Below the pieces are notes generated by a model. That model did not search any database, was not told the DNA's origin, and was given only the letters and a program-made list of their open reading frames with translations. From Bacteroidales bacterium (GTDB lineage Bacteria; Bacteroidota; Bacteroidia; Bacteroidales; JALTDM01): 6,349 nucleotides of DNA. The position numbers and the translations under genes were made by a program. Location: contig JALTDM010000256.1 of the NCBI GenBank assembly GCA_027074135.1, forward strand, positions 1 through 6,349, written 5' to 3'. Positions 1 through 5,815 of this stretch are shown piece after piece (positions within the stretch are counted from its first letter, which is position 1; each line of letters begins with the position of its first letter).

Positions 1-218
1 TTAAACCTGCTTCCTCTGGTACCGGTGTGAAAGCAGGTGGTGCCATGCGTGCTGTTTTGGAAAGCGTGGGAGTTAAGGATATTTTGGCAAAATCTAAAGG
101 TTCTTCAAATCCTCATAATTTAGTAAAGGCTACAATAATGGCGTTACTGGAGTTGAGAGATGCTAAAACTATTGCAAAACAAAGAGGTGTACCTCTGGAT
201 AAAGTGTTTAACGGCTAA
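1..218 (+). CDS. rpsE: Small ribosomal subunit protein S5 (uS5), C-terminal part only
   Basis: This is the 3' end of the S5 gene: it enters the window already open (reading frame begins at base 3) and encodes the last 71 residues before the TAA at 216-218. S5 sits on the 30S subunit near the mRNA entry and decoding region and contributes to translational fidelity. The visible part is the C-terminal domain, recognised from KPASSGTGVKAGGAMRAVLE followed by GVKDILAKSKGSSNPHN, which is the family signature. The N-terminal double-stranded-RNA-binding-like domain lies upstream of the window. The GTG at 27-29 is an internal valine codon and not a start. rpmD follows after 13 nt, the usual spc-operon order. 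The identification is very secure; only the missing 5' part limits the annotation. Confidence 0.97.
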   Translation, partial: KPASSGTGVKAGGAMRAVLESVGVKDILAKSKGSSNPHNLVKATIMALLELRDAKTIAKQRGVPLDKVFNG

Positions 219-231
219 AAATTAGATTGTT

Positions 232-411
232 ATGAAAAAAGTAAGAATTACTTTGGTTAGAAGTGGAATAGGACACCCAAAAGATCAAAAAGCCACATTG
301 AAAGCATTAAAACTTACAAAAATGCATAAAACTGTTGAATTTGAGGCTAACCCACAGATAATGGGTATGATAAACAAGGTTAAGCATTTAGTAAAAGTAG
401 AAGAAATCTAA
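232..411 (+). CDS. rpmD: Large ribosomal subunit protein L30 (uL30)
   Basis: A 59-residue protein starting MKKVRITLVRSGIGHPKDQK, with ATG at 232 and TAA at 409-411. L30 is a small protein of the 50S subunit bound to 23S rRNA. The family pattern is visible: a first beta strand (VRITLVRS), the IG-x(3-4)-Q/K-x-T-L-x-A-L-x-L motif around residues 13-28, and a final MGMINKVKHLVKVEE strand-helix-strand region. Length is normal for bacterial L30 (about 58-60 residues). It lies between rpsE (13 nt upstream) and rplO (14 nt downstream), the standard spc order. The upstream sequence is A/T-rich with no Shine-Dalgarno motif. There is no other in-frame start nearby that would fit the family length. Confidence 0.97.
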   Translation: MKKVRITLVRSGIGHPKDQKATLKALKLTKMHKTVEFEANPQIMGMINKVKHLVKVEEI

Positions 412-425
412 AAAATATTTAAGAA

Positions 426-875
426 ATGAAACTTAATGAATTGAAACCAGCAAAAGGTGCTATAAAGAGAGAAGGGAAAAGATTGGGTAGAGGTCAAGGT
501 TCTGGTAAAGGTGGTACATCTACCAAAGGTCATAAGGGAGCAAAATCACGTTCTGGATATTCTGCAAAAATTGGGTTTGAAGGTGGACAAATGCCTCTTC
601 AAAGAAAAATACCAAAATTCGGTTTTAAAAATATAAACCGTAAGGAATATCAAGTATTTAATTTAAAAGACTTACAATATTTGGCAGAAAAATATAATGT
701 ATCAAAGATCGATTTTAATTTTTTGTATGAGCTTGGATTAGTTAATAAAAGAGATCTAGTGAAAATTCTTGGTAACGGGGAATTAAAAACAAAGCTTGAC
801 GTTTATGCTCATGCTTTTTCAAGAACTGCCAAAGAAGCTATTGAAAAGCAAAACGGAACCGTAAATATTATTTAG
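426..875 (+). CDS. rplO: Large ribosomal subunit protein L15 (uL15)
   Basis: A 149-residue protein of the 50S subunit that binds 23S rRNA and is a late-assembling component. The N-terminal 60 residues form the typical glycine- and lysine-rich extended arm (KRLGRGQGSGKGGTSTKGHK at residues 18-37, then GFEGGQMPLQRKIPKFGF at about 50-67) that threads into rRNA. The C-terminal globular part carries VFNLKDLQYLAEKYNVSKID and ends in AFSRTAKEAIEKQNGTVNII. Length is close to the usual 144-150. The start at 426 gives the expected MKLNELKPAKGA beginning; no Shine-Dalgarno motif precedes it. The stop is TAG at 873-875, immediately followed in frame by TGA at 876-878, and then the secY ATG, so termination here is next to the next start and translational coupling is likely. 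Confidence 0.98.
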   Translation: MKLNELKPAKGAIKREGKRLGRGQGSGKGGTSTKGHKGAKSRSGYSAKIGFEGGQMPLQRKIPKFGFKNINRKEYQVFNLKDLQYLAEKYNVSKIDFNFLYELGLVNKRDLVKILGNGELKTKLDVYAHAFSRTAKEAIEKQNGTVNII

Positions 876-878
876 TGA

Positions 879-2213
879 ATGAAAAAGTTAATAGAAACAT
901 TAGTAAATATTTACAAAATTGAGGATCTACGTAAACGTATCCTTTATACATTAGGAATTATAGCCATATATAGGTTAGGTTCTTTTGTGGTATTACCTGG
1001 AGTAGATCCTATGCAATTGGAAGCTTTGAAACAACAAACTGCTAATGGAGTATTAGGGTTACTTGATATGTTTTCTGGTGGAGCATTTTCTAATGCTTCA
1101 ATTTTTGCATTAGGAATTATGCCTTATATTTCGGCATCTATTGTTGTTCAATTGCTTGGTGTTGCTGTTCCATATTTCCAAAAATTACAAAAAGAAGGAG
1201 AAAGTGGTCAGCAAAAAATAAATCAGATAACAAGGTATTTAACCGTAGTGATATTGCTTTTCCAAGCACCCAGTTATTTGGCAAATTTGCATGCTCAATT
1301 GCCTGAAAGTGCATTTGTTGTAAAAGGTACTTTTTTTACAATAAGTTCAGTATTAATACTTACGGCAGGCACTATTTTTATAATGTGGTTGGGCGAAAAA
1401 ATTACAGACAGAGGTATTGGGAATGGTATTTCTCTAATAATTATGATTGGTATTATTGCTAGGTTACCATTTGCTATGAGTGCAGAGTTTGCAGCAAGGC
1501 TTAACGGACAAGGAGGTTTGGTAATGTTACTAATTGAATTAGTAGCTTTACTAATAGTTATTCTGATTACAATTGCATTAGTACAAGCAGTAAGAAAGAT
1601 ACCTGTACAATATGCAAAAAGGATTGTTGGAAATAAACAATATGGTGGTGTCCGTCAATATTTGCCACTAAAAGTAAATGCTGCAGGTGTTATGCCTATT
1701 ATTTTTGCACAAGCGCTTATGTTTATACCTATGATGTTTGTGAATTACGGTTCGTCATCAATGTCAGGATTTGCTGCTGCTTTTGCTGATTTTACTGGAT
1801 TTTGGTATAATTTTACTTTTGCAATATTGATAATTGTTTTCACGTATTTTTATACCGCCATTATTATAAATCCTAATCAAATAGCTGAGGATTTGAAAAA
1901 AAACGGAGGTTTTATTCCCGGAGTTAAACCCGGACGAAAAACAGTAGAATTTATAGATAATGTAATGTCTAGGATAACACTACCAGGTTCTATATTCTTG
2001 GCTTTTGTTGCAATTCTCCCTGCTTTTGCAATTTTGACTGGTGTTAATAATCAGTTTGCAAGGTTTTATGGGGGAACATCTCTATTAATCTTGGTAGGAG
2101 TACTTTTGGATACATTACAACAAATAGAAAGCCATTTGCTGATGAGACATTATGACGGACTGGTAAAATCCGGTAAAATAAAAGGAAGGGGTGGATTTGG
2201 TGCATCTATTTAG
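879..2213 (+). CDS. secY: Preprotein translocase channel subunit SecY
   Basis: SecY is the membrane channel through which SecA-driven secreted proteins and ribosome-bound membrane proteins pass; it works with SecE and SecG in the inner membrane. The 444 residues fit the family, with ten hydrophobic segments estimated at about 22-40, 75-95, 117-137, 150-172, 182-198, 213-236, 268-290, 308-330, 365-386 and 396-413. The plug region (NGVLGLLDMFSGGAF, about 56-70) and FALGIMPYISASIVVQLL of segment 2 are clear. The cytosolic C4 loop contains VQYAKRIVG and LPLKVNAAGVMP; the C5 loop contains NPNQIAEDLKKNGGFIPGVK then PG. In C5, Lys350 (codon 1926-1928) occupies the position of the near-invariant Arg357 of E. 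coli SecY. The gene begins 3 nt after rplO and has no Shine-Dalgarno motif; its TAG stop overlaps the AGGAGG of map. Confidence 0.98.
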   Translation: MKKLIETLVNIYKIEDLRKRILYTLGIIAIYRLGSFVVLPGVDPMQLEALKQQTANGVLGLLDMFSGGAFSNASIFALGIMPYISASIVVQLLGVAVPYFQKLQKEGESGQQKINQITRYLTVVILLFQAPSYLANLHAQLPESAFVVKGTFFTISSVLILTAGTIFIMWLGEKITDRGIGNGISLIIMIGIIARLPFAMSAEFAARLNGQGGLVMLLIELVALLIVILITIALVQAVRKIPVQYAKRIVGNKQYGGVRQYLPLKVNAAGVMPIIFAQALMFIPMMFVNYGSSSMSGFAAAFADFTGFWYNFTFAILIIVFTYFYTAIIINPNQIAEDLKKNGGFIPGVKPGRKTVEFIDNVMSRITLPGSIFLAFVAILPAFAILTGVNNQFARFYGGTSLLILVGVLLDTLQQIESHLLMRHYDGLVKSGKIKGRGGFGASI

Positions 2214-2217
2214 GAGG
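2212..2217 (+). promoter_or_regulatory. Strong Shine-Dalgarno site (AGGAGG) for map
   Basis: AGGAGG begins inside the TAG stop codon of secY and ends 9 nt before the ATG at 2227. It is the only clear Shine-Dalgarno motif before any of the eleven starts in this window; the other start regions are A/T-rich. The spacing is near optimal for a ribosome-binding site and supports the ATG at 2227 over the upstream in-frame GTG at 2191 as the map start. That it is functional is inferred, since ribosomes of Bacteroidota are known to hide their anti-Shine-Dalgarno sequence. Confidence 0.7.
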
Positions 2218-2226
2218 AAAAGTGTA

Positions 2227-3003
2227 ATGGTTTATAGTCTTGAGGAAATAGAAAAGATTAGACAAGCTGATTTAATGGTCAGCAGAACTTTGGCAGAAGT
2301 TGCCAAATATCTTGTACCTGGTGTAAATTCAAAAAAATTAGATACAATAGCGGAAGAGTTTATTAGAGATAATGGCGGGATTCCGGCATTTAAAGGTTAT
2401 TACGGATTTCCGGCTACATTATGTATATCTGAAAATAATAAAGTTGTACACGGTATTCCTTCAGAAAATGTAACCTTCAAAGAAGGTGATATTATTTCTG
2501 TTGACTGTGGAGTTATTTTAGATGGTTTTTTTGGGGATTCTGCTTATACCTTTGCTTTGGGTGAAATTTCTTCTGATGCTAAAAAGCTAATGGAAGTAAC
2601 CAAGGAATCCCTTTACCGCGGCATAGCTCAAGCAAAGGCTGGTAATAGGGTTGGTGATATTGGATATGCCATACAGACGTATGTTGAAAGTTTTGGTTAT
2701 TCGGTTCCTCGCGAAATTACCGGACATGGAGTGGGTAGGCATTTACATGAAGAACCCTCTATTCCGAATTATGGCAGAAGAGGTAATGGTAAAAGGCTTA
2801 AAGCCGGAATGGTTATTGCCATAGAGCCTATGGTTATTGCAGGAAGTAAGGAGATTGAAATTTTGGATGACGATTGGACAATAGTTTCTGCTGATGGAAA
2901 TTTAGCGGCACATTATGAACATTCACTAGCAATAACGGAAAATGAACCGATAATTTTATCGGATTTTTCTATAATTGAATATGTTTTAAAAAATAAAAAT
3001 TAA
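2227..3003 (+). CDS. map: Type I methionine aminopeptidase
   Basis: This cytosolic metalloenzyme removes the initiator methionine from new proteins once it has been deformylated. The 258-residue product has the pita-bread fold signature with all expected residues: His75 (VVHGIPS), metal ligands Asp93 (VDCG), Asp104 (GDSAYT), His167 (TGHGVG), Glu200 (AIEPM) and Glu231 (HYEHS), and the second active-site histidine His174 (HLHEEP). There is no N-terminal zinc-finger or SH3-linker extension, so it resembles the short E. coli-like class (264 residues). An in-frame GTG at 2191 would add 12 residues and overlap secY by 23 nt; ATG 2227 is preferred because it follows AGGAGG at good spacing and gives the family start MVYSLEEIEKIRQADLMVSR. 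infA starts 1 nt after its TAA, suggesting coupled translation. Placement directly after secY without adk is typical of Bacteroidota. Confidence 0.97.
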   Translation: MVYSLEEIEKIRQADLMVSRTLAEVAKYLVPGVNSKKLDTIAEEFIRDNGGIPAFKGYYGFPATLCISENNKVVHGIPSENVTFKEGDIISVDCGVILDGFFGDSAYTFALGEISSDAKKLMEVTKESLYRGIAQAKAGNRVGDIGYAIQTYVESFGYSVPREITGHGVGRHLHEEPSIPNYGRRGNGKRLKAGMVIAIEPMVIAGSKEIEILDDDWTIVSADGNLAAHYEHSLAITENEPIILSDFSIIEYVLKNKN

Positions 3004-3004
3004 T

Positions 3005-3223
3005 ATGGCAAAACAACCGGCAATAGAACAGGACGGAACAATAATAGAAGCATTGTCAAACGCAATGTTTCGCGTCCAGTTGGAAAACGGACACATAATA
3101 ACTGCTCACATCTCGGGGAAAATGAGAATGCATTATATTCGAATTTTGCCAGGAGATAAAGTTAAGGTTGAAATATCACCTTATGATTTAACAAAAGGAA
3201 GGATTGTTTACAGATATAAATAA
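3005..3223 (+). CDS. infA: Translation initiation factor IF-1
   Basis: IF-1 binds the A site of the 30S subunit during initiation and helps IF-2 and IF-3 select the initiator tRNA. The 72-residue product is exactly the family length and consists of one S1-type OB fold: IEQDGTIIEALSNAMFRVQL, ENGHIITAHISGKMRMHYIR and LPGDKVKVEISPYDLTKGRI are the conserved blocks, ending in VYRYK. The GKMR and YIRI segments carry basic residues that contact 16S rRNA in known structures. ATG at 3005 follows the map stop by a single nucleotide, and there is no Shine-Dalgarno motif, so initiation may rely on ribosomes finishing map. rpmJ follows after 12 nt, a conserved infA-rpmJ pairing. Confidence 0.98.
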   Translation: MAKQPAIEQDGTIIEALSNAMFRVQLENGHIITAHISGKMRMHYIRILPGDKVKVEISPYDLTKGRIVYRYK

Positions 3224-3235
3224 AATCTTAGAGAA

Positions 3236-3352
3236 ATGAAAGTAAGAGCATCTATCAAAAAACGCAGTGCAGACTGCAAGATCGTTAAAAGAAAAGGACG
3301 ACTTTATGTCATTAACAAAAAAAATCCAAGGTTTAAACAAAGACAAGGATAA
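3236..3352 (+). CDS. rpmJ: Large ribosomal subunit protein L36 (bL36), zinc-ligand-poor form
   Basis: A 38-residue protein (MKVRASIKKRSADCKIVKRK, then GRLYVINKKNPRFKQRQG), the usual length of L36, the smallest 50S protein, which binds 23S rRNA late in assembly. The canonical zinc form uses Cys11, Cys14, Cys27 and His33; here these positions are Ser11, Cys14, Asn27 and Phe33, so only one ligand remains and zinc binding as in the classic ribbon is not expected. Both ends (MKVRAS, KQRQG) are fully conserved, which argues against a decayed gene. Zinc-free L36 variants are known in many bacteria and usually spare the cell zinc. It sits 12 nt after infA and 38 nt before rpsM, at the classical end of the spc operon. 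Confidence 0.97.
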   Translation: MKVRASIKKRSADCKIVKRKGRLYVINKKNPRFKQRQG

Positions 3353-3360
3353 AAATTATT

Positions 3361-3368
3361 TAATTTTG
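3361..3368 (+). promoter_or_regulatory. Candidate Bacteroidota -7 promoter element upstream of rpsM
   Basis: TAATTTTG matches the TAnnTTTG -7 element used by the primary sigma factor of Bacteroidota. It lies in the longest intergenic gap of the window (3353-3390), 22 nt before the rpsM ATG and at the classical spc/alpha operon boundary. I find no convincing TTG-type -33 element at the expected distance upstream, and chance matches are common in AT-rich DNA. This is a weak candidate for a secondary internal promoter. Confidence 0.25.
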
Positions 3369-3390
3369 CAACTCTAAAAAAGAATGATTT

Positions 3391-3768
3391 ATGGCAAGAA
3401 TAGCAGGTGTAGATATACCGGATAATAAAAGAGGGTTTGTTGCTTTAACCTACATATATGGGATAGGTAGGACAAGGGCAAAACAAATACTTAAAGAAGC
3501 CGGTGTAGATGAAATGTTAAAAGTAAAAGATTGGAATGATGACCAAATTAATGCTGTACGGAGAACAGTCTCTAACTACAAGATCGAAGGAGAACTCCGT
3601 TCGGAAGTTCAAATGAATATCAAAAGGTTGAAAGATATAGCTTCTTATCGAGGTATCCGACATAGAATAGGGTTACCAGTGAGAGGTCAATCAACAAAAA
3701 ATAATGCTAGGACAAGAAAAGGTAAAAGAAAAACTGTTGCTAATAAGAAAAAAGCAGTAAAGAAATAA
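3391..3768 (+). CDS. rpsM: Small ribosomal subunit protein S13 (uS13)
   Basis: S13 is in the head of the 30S subunit, where it forms intersubunit bridges with the 50S and its C-terminal tail reaches the P-site tRNA. The 125-residue product starts MARIAGVDIPDNKRGFVALT and contains YIYGIGRTRAKQILKEAGVD (helix-hairpin/helix-turn-helix region, about 22-41), then RLKDIASYRGIRHRIGLPVR and GQSTKNNARTRKGKRKTV. The C-terminal tail is strongly basic (VANKKKAVKK), as expected for tRNA contact. Length is within the normal 115-127. It is the first gene of the classical alpha operon. There is no Shine-Dalgarno motif before the ATG. The 38-nt gap upstream is too short to house the S4-binding pseudoknot leader known in E. 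coli, unless it extends into rpmJ. Confidence 0.98.
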   Translation: MARIAGVDIPDNKRGFVALTYIYGIGRTRAKQILKEAGVDEMLKVKDWNDDQINAVRRTVSNYKIEGELRSEVQMNIKRLKDIASYRGIRHRIGLPVRGQSTKNNARTRKGKRKTVANKKKAVKK

Positions 3769-3784
3769 AAATAATTAGTGGGAT

Positions 3785-4174
3785 ATGGCAAAGAAAACAA
3801 CCAGAACAAGGAAGAAAAAAGTTAAAATTGAACCTGTTGGGCAAGCACACATTACTACCTCGTTCAACAATGTTATTATTACAATGACCAATGCTAATGG
3901 CGAAGTAATTTCTTGGTCATCGGCGGGTAAAAAAGGTTTCAGAGGTTCAAAGAAAAATACACCTTATGCTGCACAAGTTGCTGCTGAAGAAGCTGCGAAG
4001 GAAGCTTATGATCTCGGATTAAGGGAGGTGAAATTGTATGTTTCCGGTCCGGGTGCAGGTAGAGAATCAGCAATTAGAACTATTTCTAATGTGGGTATAA
4101 AAGTTCGCGAAATCATTGATGTGACTCCATTGCCACATAATGGTTGTCGTCCACCTAAAAGAAGAAGGGTGTAA
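3785..4174 (+). CDS. rpsK: Small ribosomal subunit protein S11 (uS11)
   Basis: S11 lies on the platform of the 30S subunit close to the E site and the mRNA exit side, where it contacts 16S rRNA with S18. The 129-residue protein matches the E. coli length and shows the family blocks: GQAHITTSFNNVIITMTNAN (19-38), SWSSAGKKGFRGSKKNTPYA (43-62), LYVSGPGAGRESAIR (84-98) and the invariant end VTPLPHNGCRPPKRRRV. The first 15 residues are a basic N-terminal extension. Asn119-Gly120 corresponds to the NG site that in E. coli S11 is converted to isoaspartate. It lies 16 nt after rpsM, with no Shine-Dalgarno motif. Confidence 0.98.
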   Translation: MAKKTTRTRKKKVKIEPVGQAHITTSFNNVIITMTNANGEVISWSSAGKKGFRGSKKNTPYAAQVAAEEAAKEAYDLGLREVKLYVSGPGAGRESAIRTISNVGIKVREIIDVTPLPHNGCRPPKRRRV

Positions 4175-4201
4175 TATAATTTAATTAAAAAAGTTTGTAA
4201 T

Positions 4202-4807
4202 ATGGCAAGATATAGAGGTCCAAGGACAAAAATTGCAAGGAAGTTGGGAGAACCTATATACGGTTACGATAAGCATTACGAAAGAAAAAAATATCCTCCT
4301 GGACAACACGGTCTTAACCGAAGGAGAAAAGTTTCTGAATACGGAATCCAGCTTAAGGAAAAACAAAAAGCAAAATATACATACGGTATATTGGAACGTC
4401 AATTTAAGAATTTATTTAAGATGGCTTCCAGGAGCCACGGCGTGACAGGTGAAGTATTGTTACAATTGTTGGAGTCAAGATTGGATAATGTAGTTTACAG
4501 GTTAGGAATAGCCCCTACTAGGGCTGCAGCCAGACAACTTGTTACACACCGTCATATTTGTGTAAATGGAAGCGTTGTAAACGTGCCTTCATTTTTATTG
4601 AAGCCGGGAGATAAAGTTTCCGTTCGAGAAAAATCCAAATCCCTTGAAGTTATCACAGAATCAATACGTTCCGGAAGAGCTGCGAAATATTCTTGGCTTT
4701 CTTGGAATGAAGATGTTTTGGAAGGTGAATTTACCAATAGACCTGAAAGATCTGAAATTCCTGAAAATATTAAGGAACAATTAATTGTAGAACTTTATTC
4801 TAAATAA
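4202..4807 (+). CDS. rpsD: Small ribosomal subunit protein S4 (uS4), cysteine-free N-terminal form
   Basis: S4 is a primary 16S rRNA-binding protein that nucleates assembly of the 30S body and, with S3 and S5, surrounds the mRNA entry channel; in E. coli it also represses its own operon. The 201-residue product begins MARYRGPRTKIARKLGEPIY and has PPGQHGLNRRRKVSEYGIQL at about 32-51, then the S4-type RNA-binding domain at about 91-150 (ESRLDNVVYRLGIAPTRAAA, RQLVTHRHICVNG). The N-terminal region contains no cysteines, so it lacks the Cys4 zinc site found in some S4 proteins; the only Cys is Cys120. Start ATG 4202 has no Shine-Dalgarno motif. The stop is a tandem TAA-TAA (4805-4810), with rpoA starting 6 nt after the first TAA. 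Confidence 0.98.
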   Translation: MARYRGPRTKIARKLGEPIYGYDKHYERKKYPPGQHGLNRRRKVSEYGIQLKEKQKAKYTYGILERQFKNLFKMASRSHGVTGEVLLQLLESRLDNVVYRLGIAPTRAAARQLVTHRHICVNGSVVNVPSFLLKPGDKVSVREKSKSLEVITESIRSGRAAKYSWLSWNEDVLEGEFTNRPERSEIPENIKEQLIVELYSK

Positions 4808-4813
4808 TAAATT

Positions 4814-5812
4814 ATGGCACTATTAGACTTTAAAAAGCCTAACAAAGTAAATATGATCGAGGGGAACGAATTTTTTGGGAAATTCGAATTTAGTCCTCTC
4901 GAACCTGACTTTGGCATTACTGTAGGTAATGCCATACGAAGGGTTCTTATTTCCTCCCTGGAAGGTTATGCAATTACTCATGTGAAAATTGAAGGAGTAC
5001 ACCATGAATTCTCTACGATCAAAGGAGTAGTAGAAGATGTGGTAAATATTCTTCTAAACTTAAAACAAATCAGGTTTAAAAGTAAAATAGAAGATCACGA
5101 TTCGGAAAAGGTAAATGTTGTTATTGAAGGTAAAGAAATATTGACTGCCGGCGATTTACAACAGTTTATACGAGGTTTTGAAATTCTTAACCCTGAGGTA
5201 GTTATCTGCCATCTAGATCCTGAAGTTAAGTTGCAAATGCAAATTAACATCAATAAGGGAAGAGGTTATGTTACTGCCGAAGATAATGCAAAAAGAATTG
5301 AAGAAGATGATGTGGATATTTTACCGGTATCATCATCTTTTACACCAATACGAAATGTTAAATATAATGTAGAACCTGTTAGAATTAAAGAAGAGTTAAA
5401 ATATGAAAAACTCTTTATAGAGATTCAAACTGACGGTTCGATTTCACCCAAAGATGCATTGAAAGAGTCTGCAAAAATACTGATACAACACTTTATGCTT
5501 TTCTCCGATGATAAGATTACTATTGATATGGATAGTAATGATGATATAGAAAACTTTGATGAAGAAGTATTAAAAGTTAGACAAATCTTAAAAACAAAAC
5601 TCGGGGAAATGAATTTGTCAGTAAGGGCTTTGAATTGTTTGAAAGCTGCTGATGTTAATACATTGGGTGATTTGGTGCAATATAAAAGGGAAGATCTACT
5701 CAAATTCAGAAATTTTGGTAAGAAGTCTCTTACTGAAATAGACAATTTGTTGAAAAACTATAAGTTGTCATACGGAATGGATGTTTCAAAGTATAAATTA
5801 GATAAAGAATAA
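4814..5812 (+). CDS. rpoA: DNA-directed RNA polymerase subunit alpha
   Basis: The alpha dimer scaffolds assembly of RNA polymerase, and its C-terminal domain contacts promoter DNA and activators. The 332-residue product has an N-terminal domain at about 1-235 (dimerisation and beta/beta' binding: FGITVGNAIRRVLISSLEGY at 33-52 with Arg42-Arg43; GVVEDVVNILLNLKQIRF at 71-88), an acidic linker (SDDKITIDMDSNDDIENFDE, about 231-250), and a C-terminal domain at about 255-325. In the latter, the DNA-contacting residues of E. coli are kept: Arg271 (E. coli Arg265), Asn274, Cys275, Gly302, Lys304 and Ser305. Promoter UP-element recognition is therefore chemically possible. Length is normal (about 329-331). 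It starts 6 nt after rpsD and ends 3 nt before rplQ, the standard alpha-operon arrangement. Confidence 0.98.
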   Translation: MALLDFKKPNKVNMIEGNEFFGKFEFSPLEPDFGITVGNAIRRVLISSLEGYAITHVKIEGVHHEFSTIKGVVEDVVNILLNLKQIRFKSKIEDHDSEKVNVVIEGKEILTAGDLQQFIRGFEILNPEVVICHLDPEVKLQMQININKGRGYVTAEDNAKRIEEDDVDILPVSSSFTPIRNVKYNVEPVRIKEELKYEKLFIEIQTDGSISPKDALKESAKILIQHFMLFSDDKITIDMDSNDDIENFDEEVLKVRQILKTKLGEMNLSVRALNCLKAADVNTLGDLVQYKREDLLKFRNFGKKSLTEIDNLLKNYKLSYGMDVSKYKLDKE

Positions 5813-5815
5813 GCG

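Noticed and set aside
2191..2226. Upstream in-frame GTG start for map adding 12 residues
   Set aside because: It would overlap the secY coding end, has no ribosome-binding site, and the added residues do not resemble the family; the ATG at 2227 has AGGAGG at 9 nt and gives the expected N-terminus.
3353..3390. E. coli-like S4 autoregulatory pseudoknot ahead of rpsM
   Set aside because: The gap is only 38 nt, A/T-rich and without convincing paired stems; no support for a structured leader.
4175..4201. Possible promoter or terminator in the rpsK-rpsD gap
   Set aside because: The gap holds only A/T-rich sequence; AAAGTTTG does not match TAnnTTTG and there is no stem-loop followed by a T-run.
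4181..4402. Minus-strand open frame of 73 codons opposite rpsD
   Set aside because: It lies fully opposite the well-supported S4 gene and its cysteine/phenylalanine-rich translation is what an antisense frame of a lysine-rich gene gives.
4233..4445. Second plus-strand frame of 70 codons inside rpsD
   Set aside because: Out-of-frame shadow of the S4 coding sequence, with no family resemblance or start signal.
5425..5745. Minus-strand open frame of 106 codons opposite rpoA
   Set aside because: Fully antisense to the conserved alpha subunit C-terminal half; serine/phenylalanine-rich composition indicates a shadow frame.
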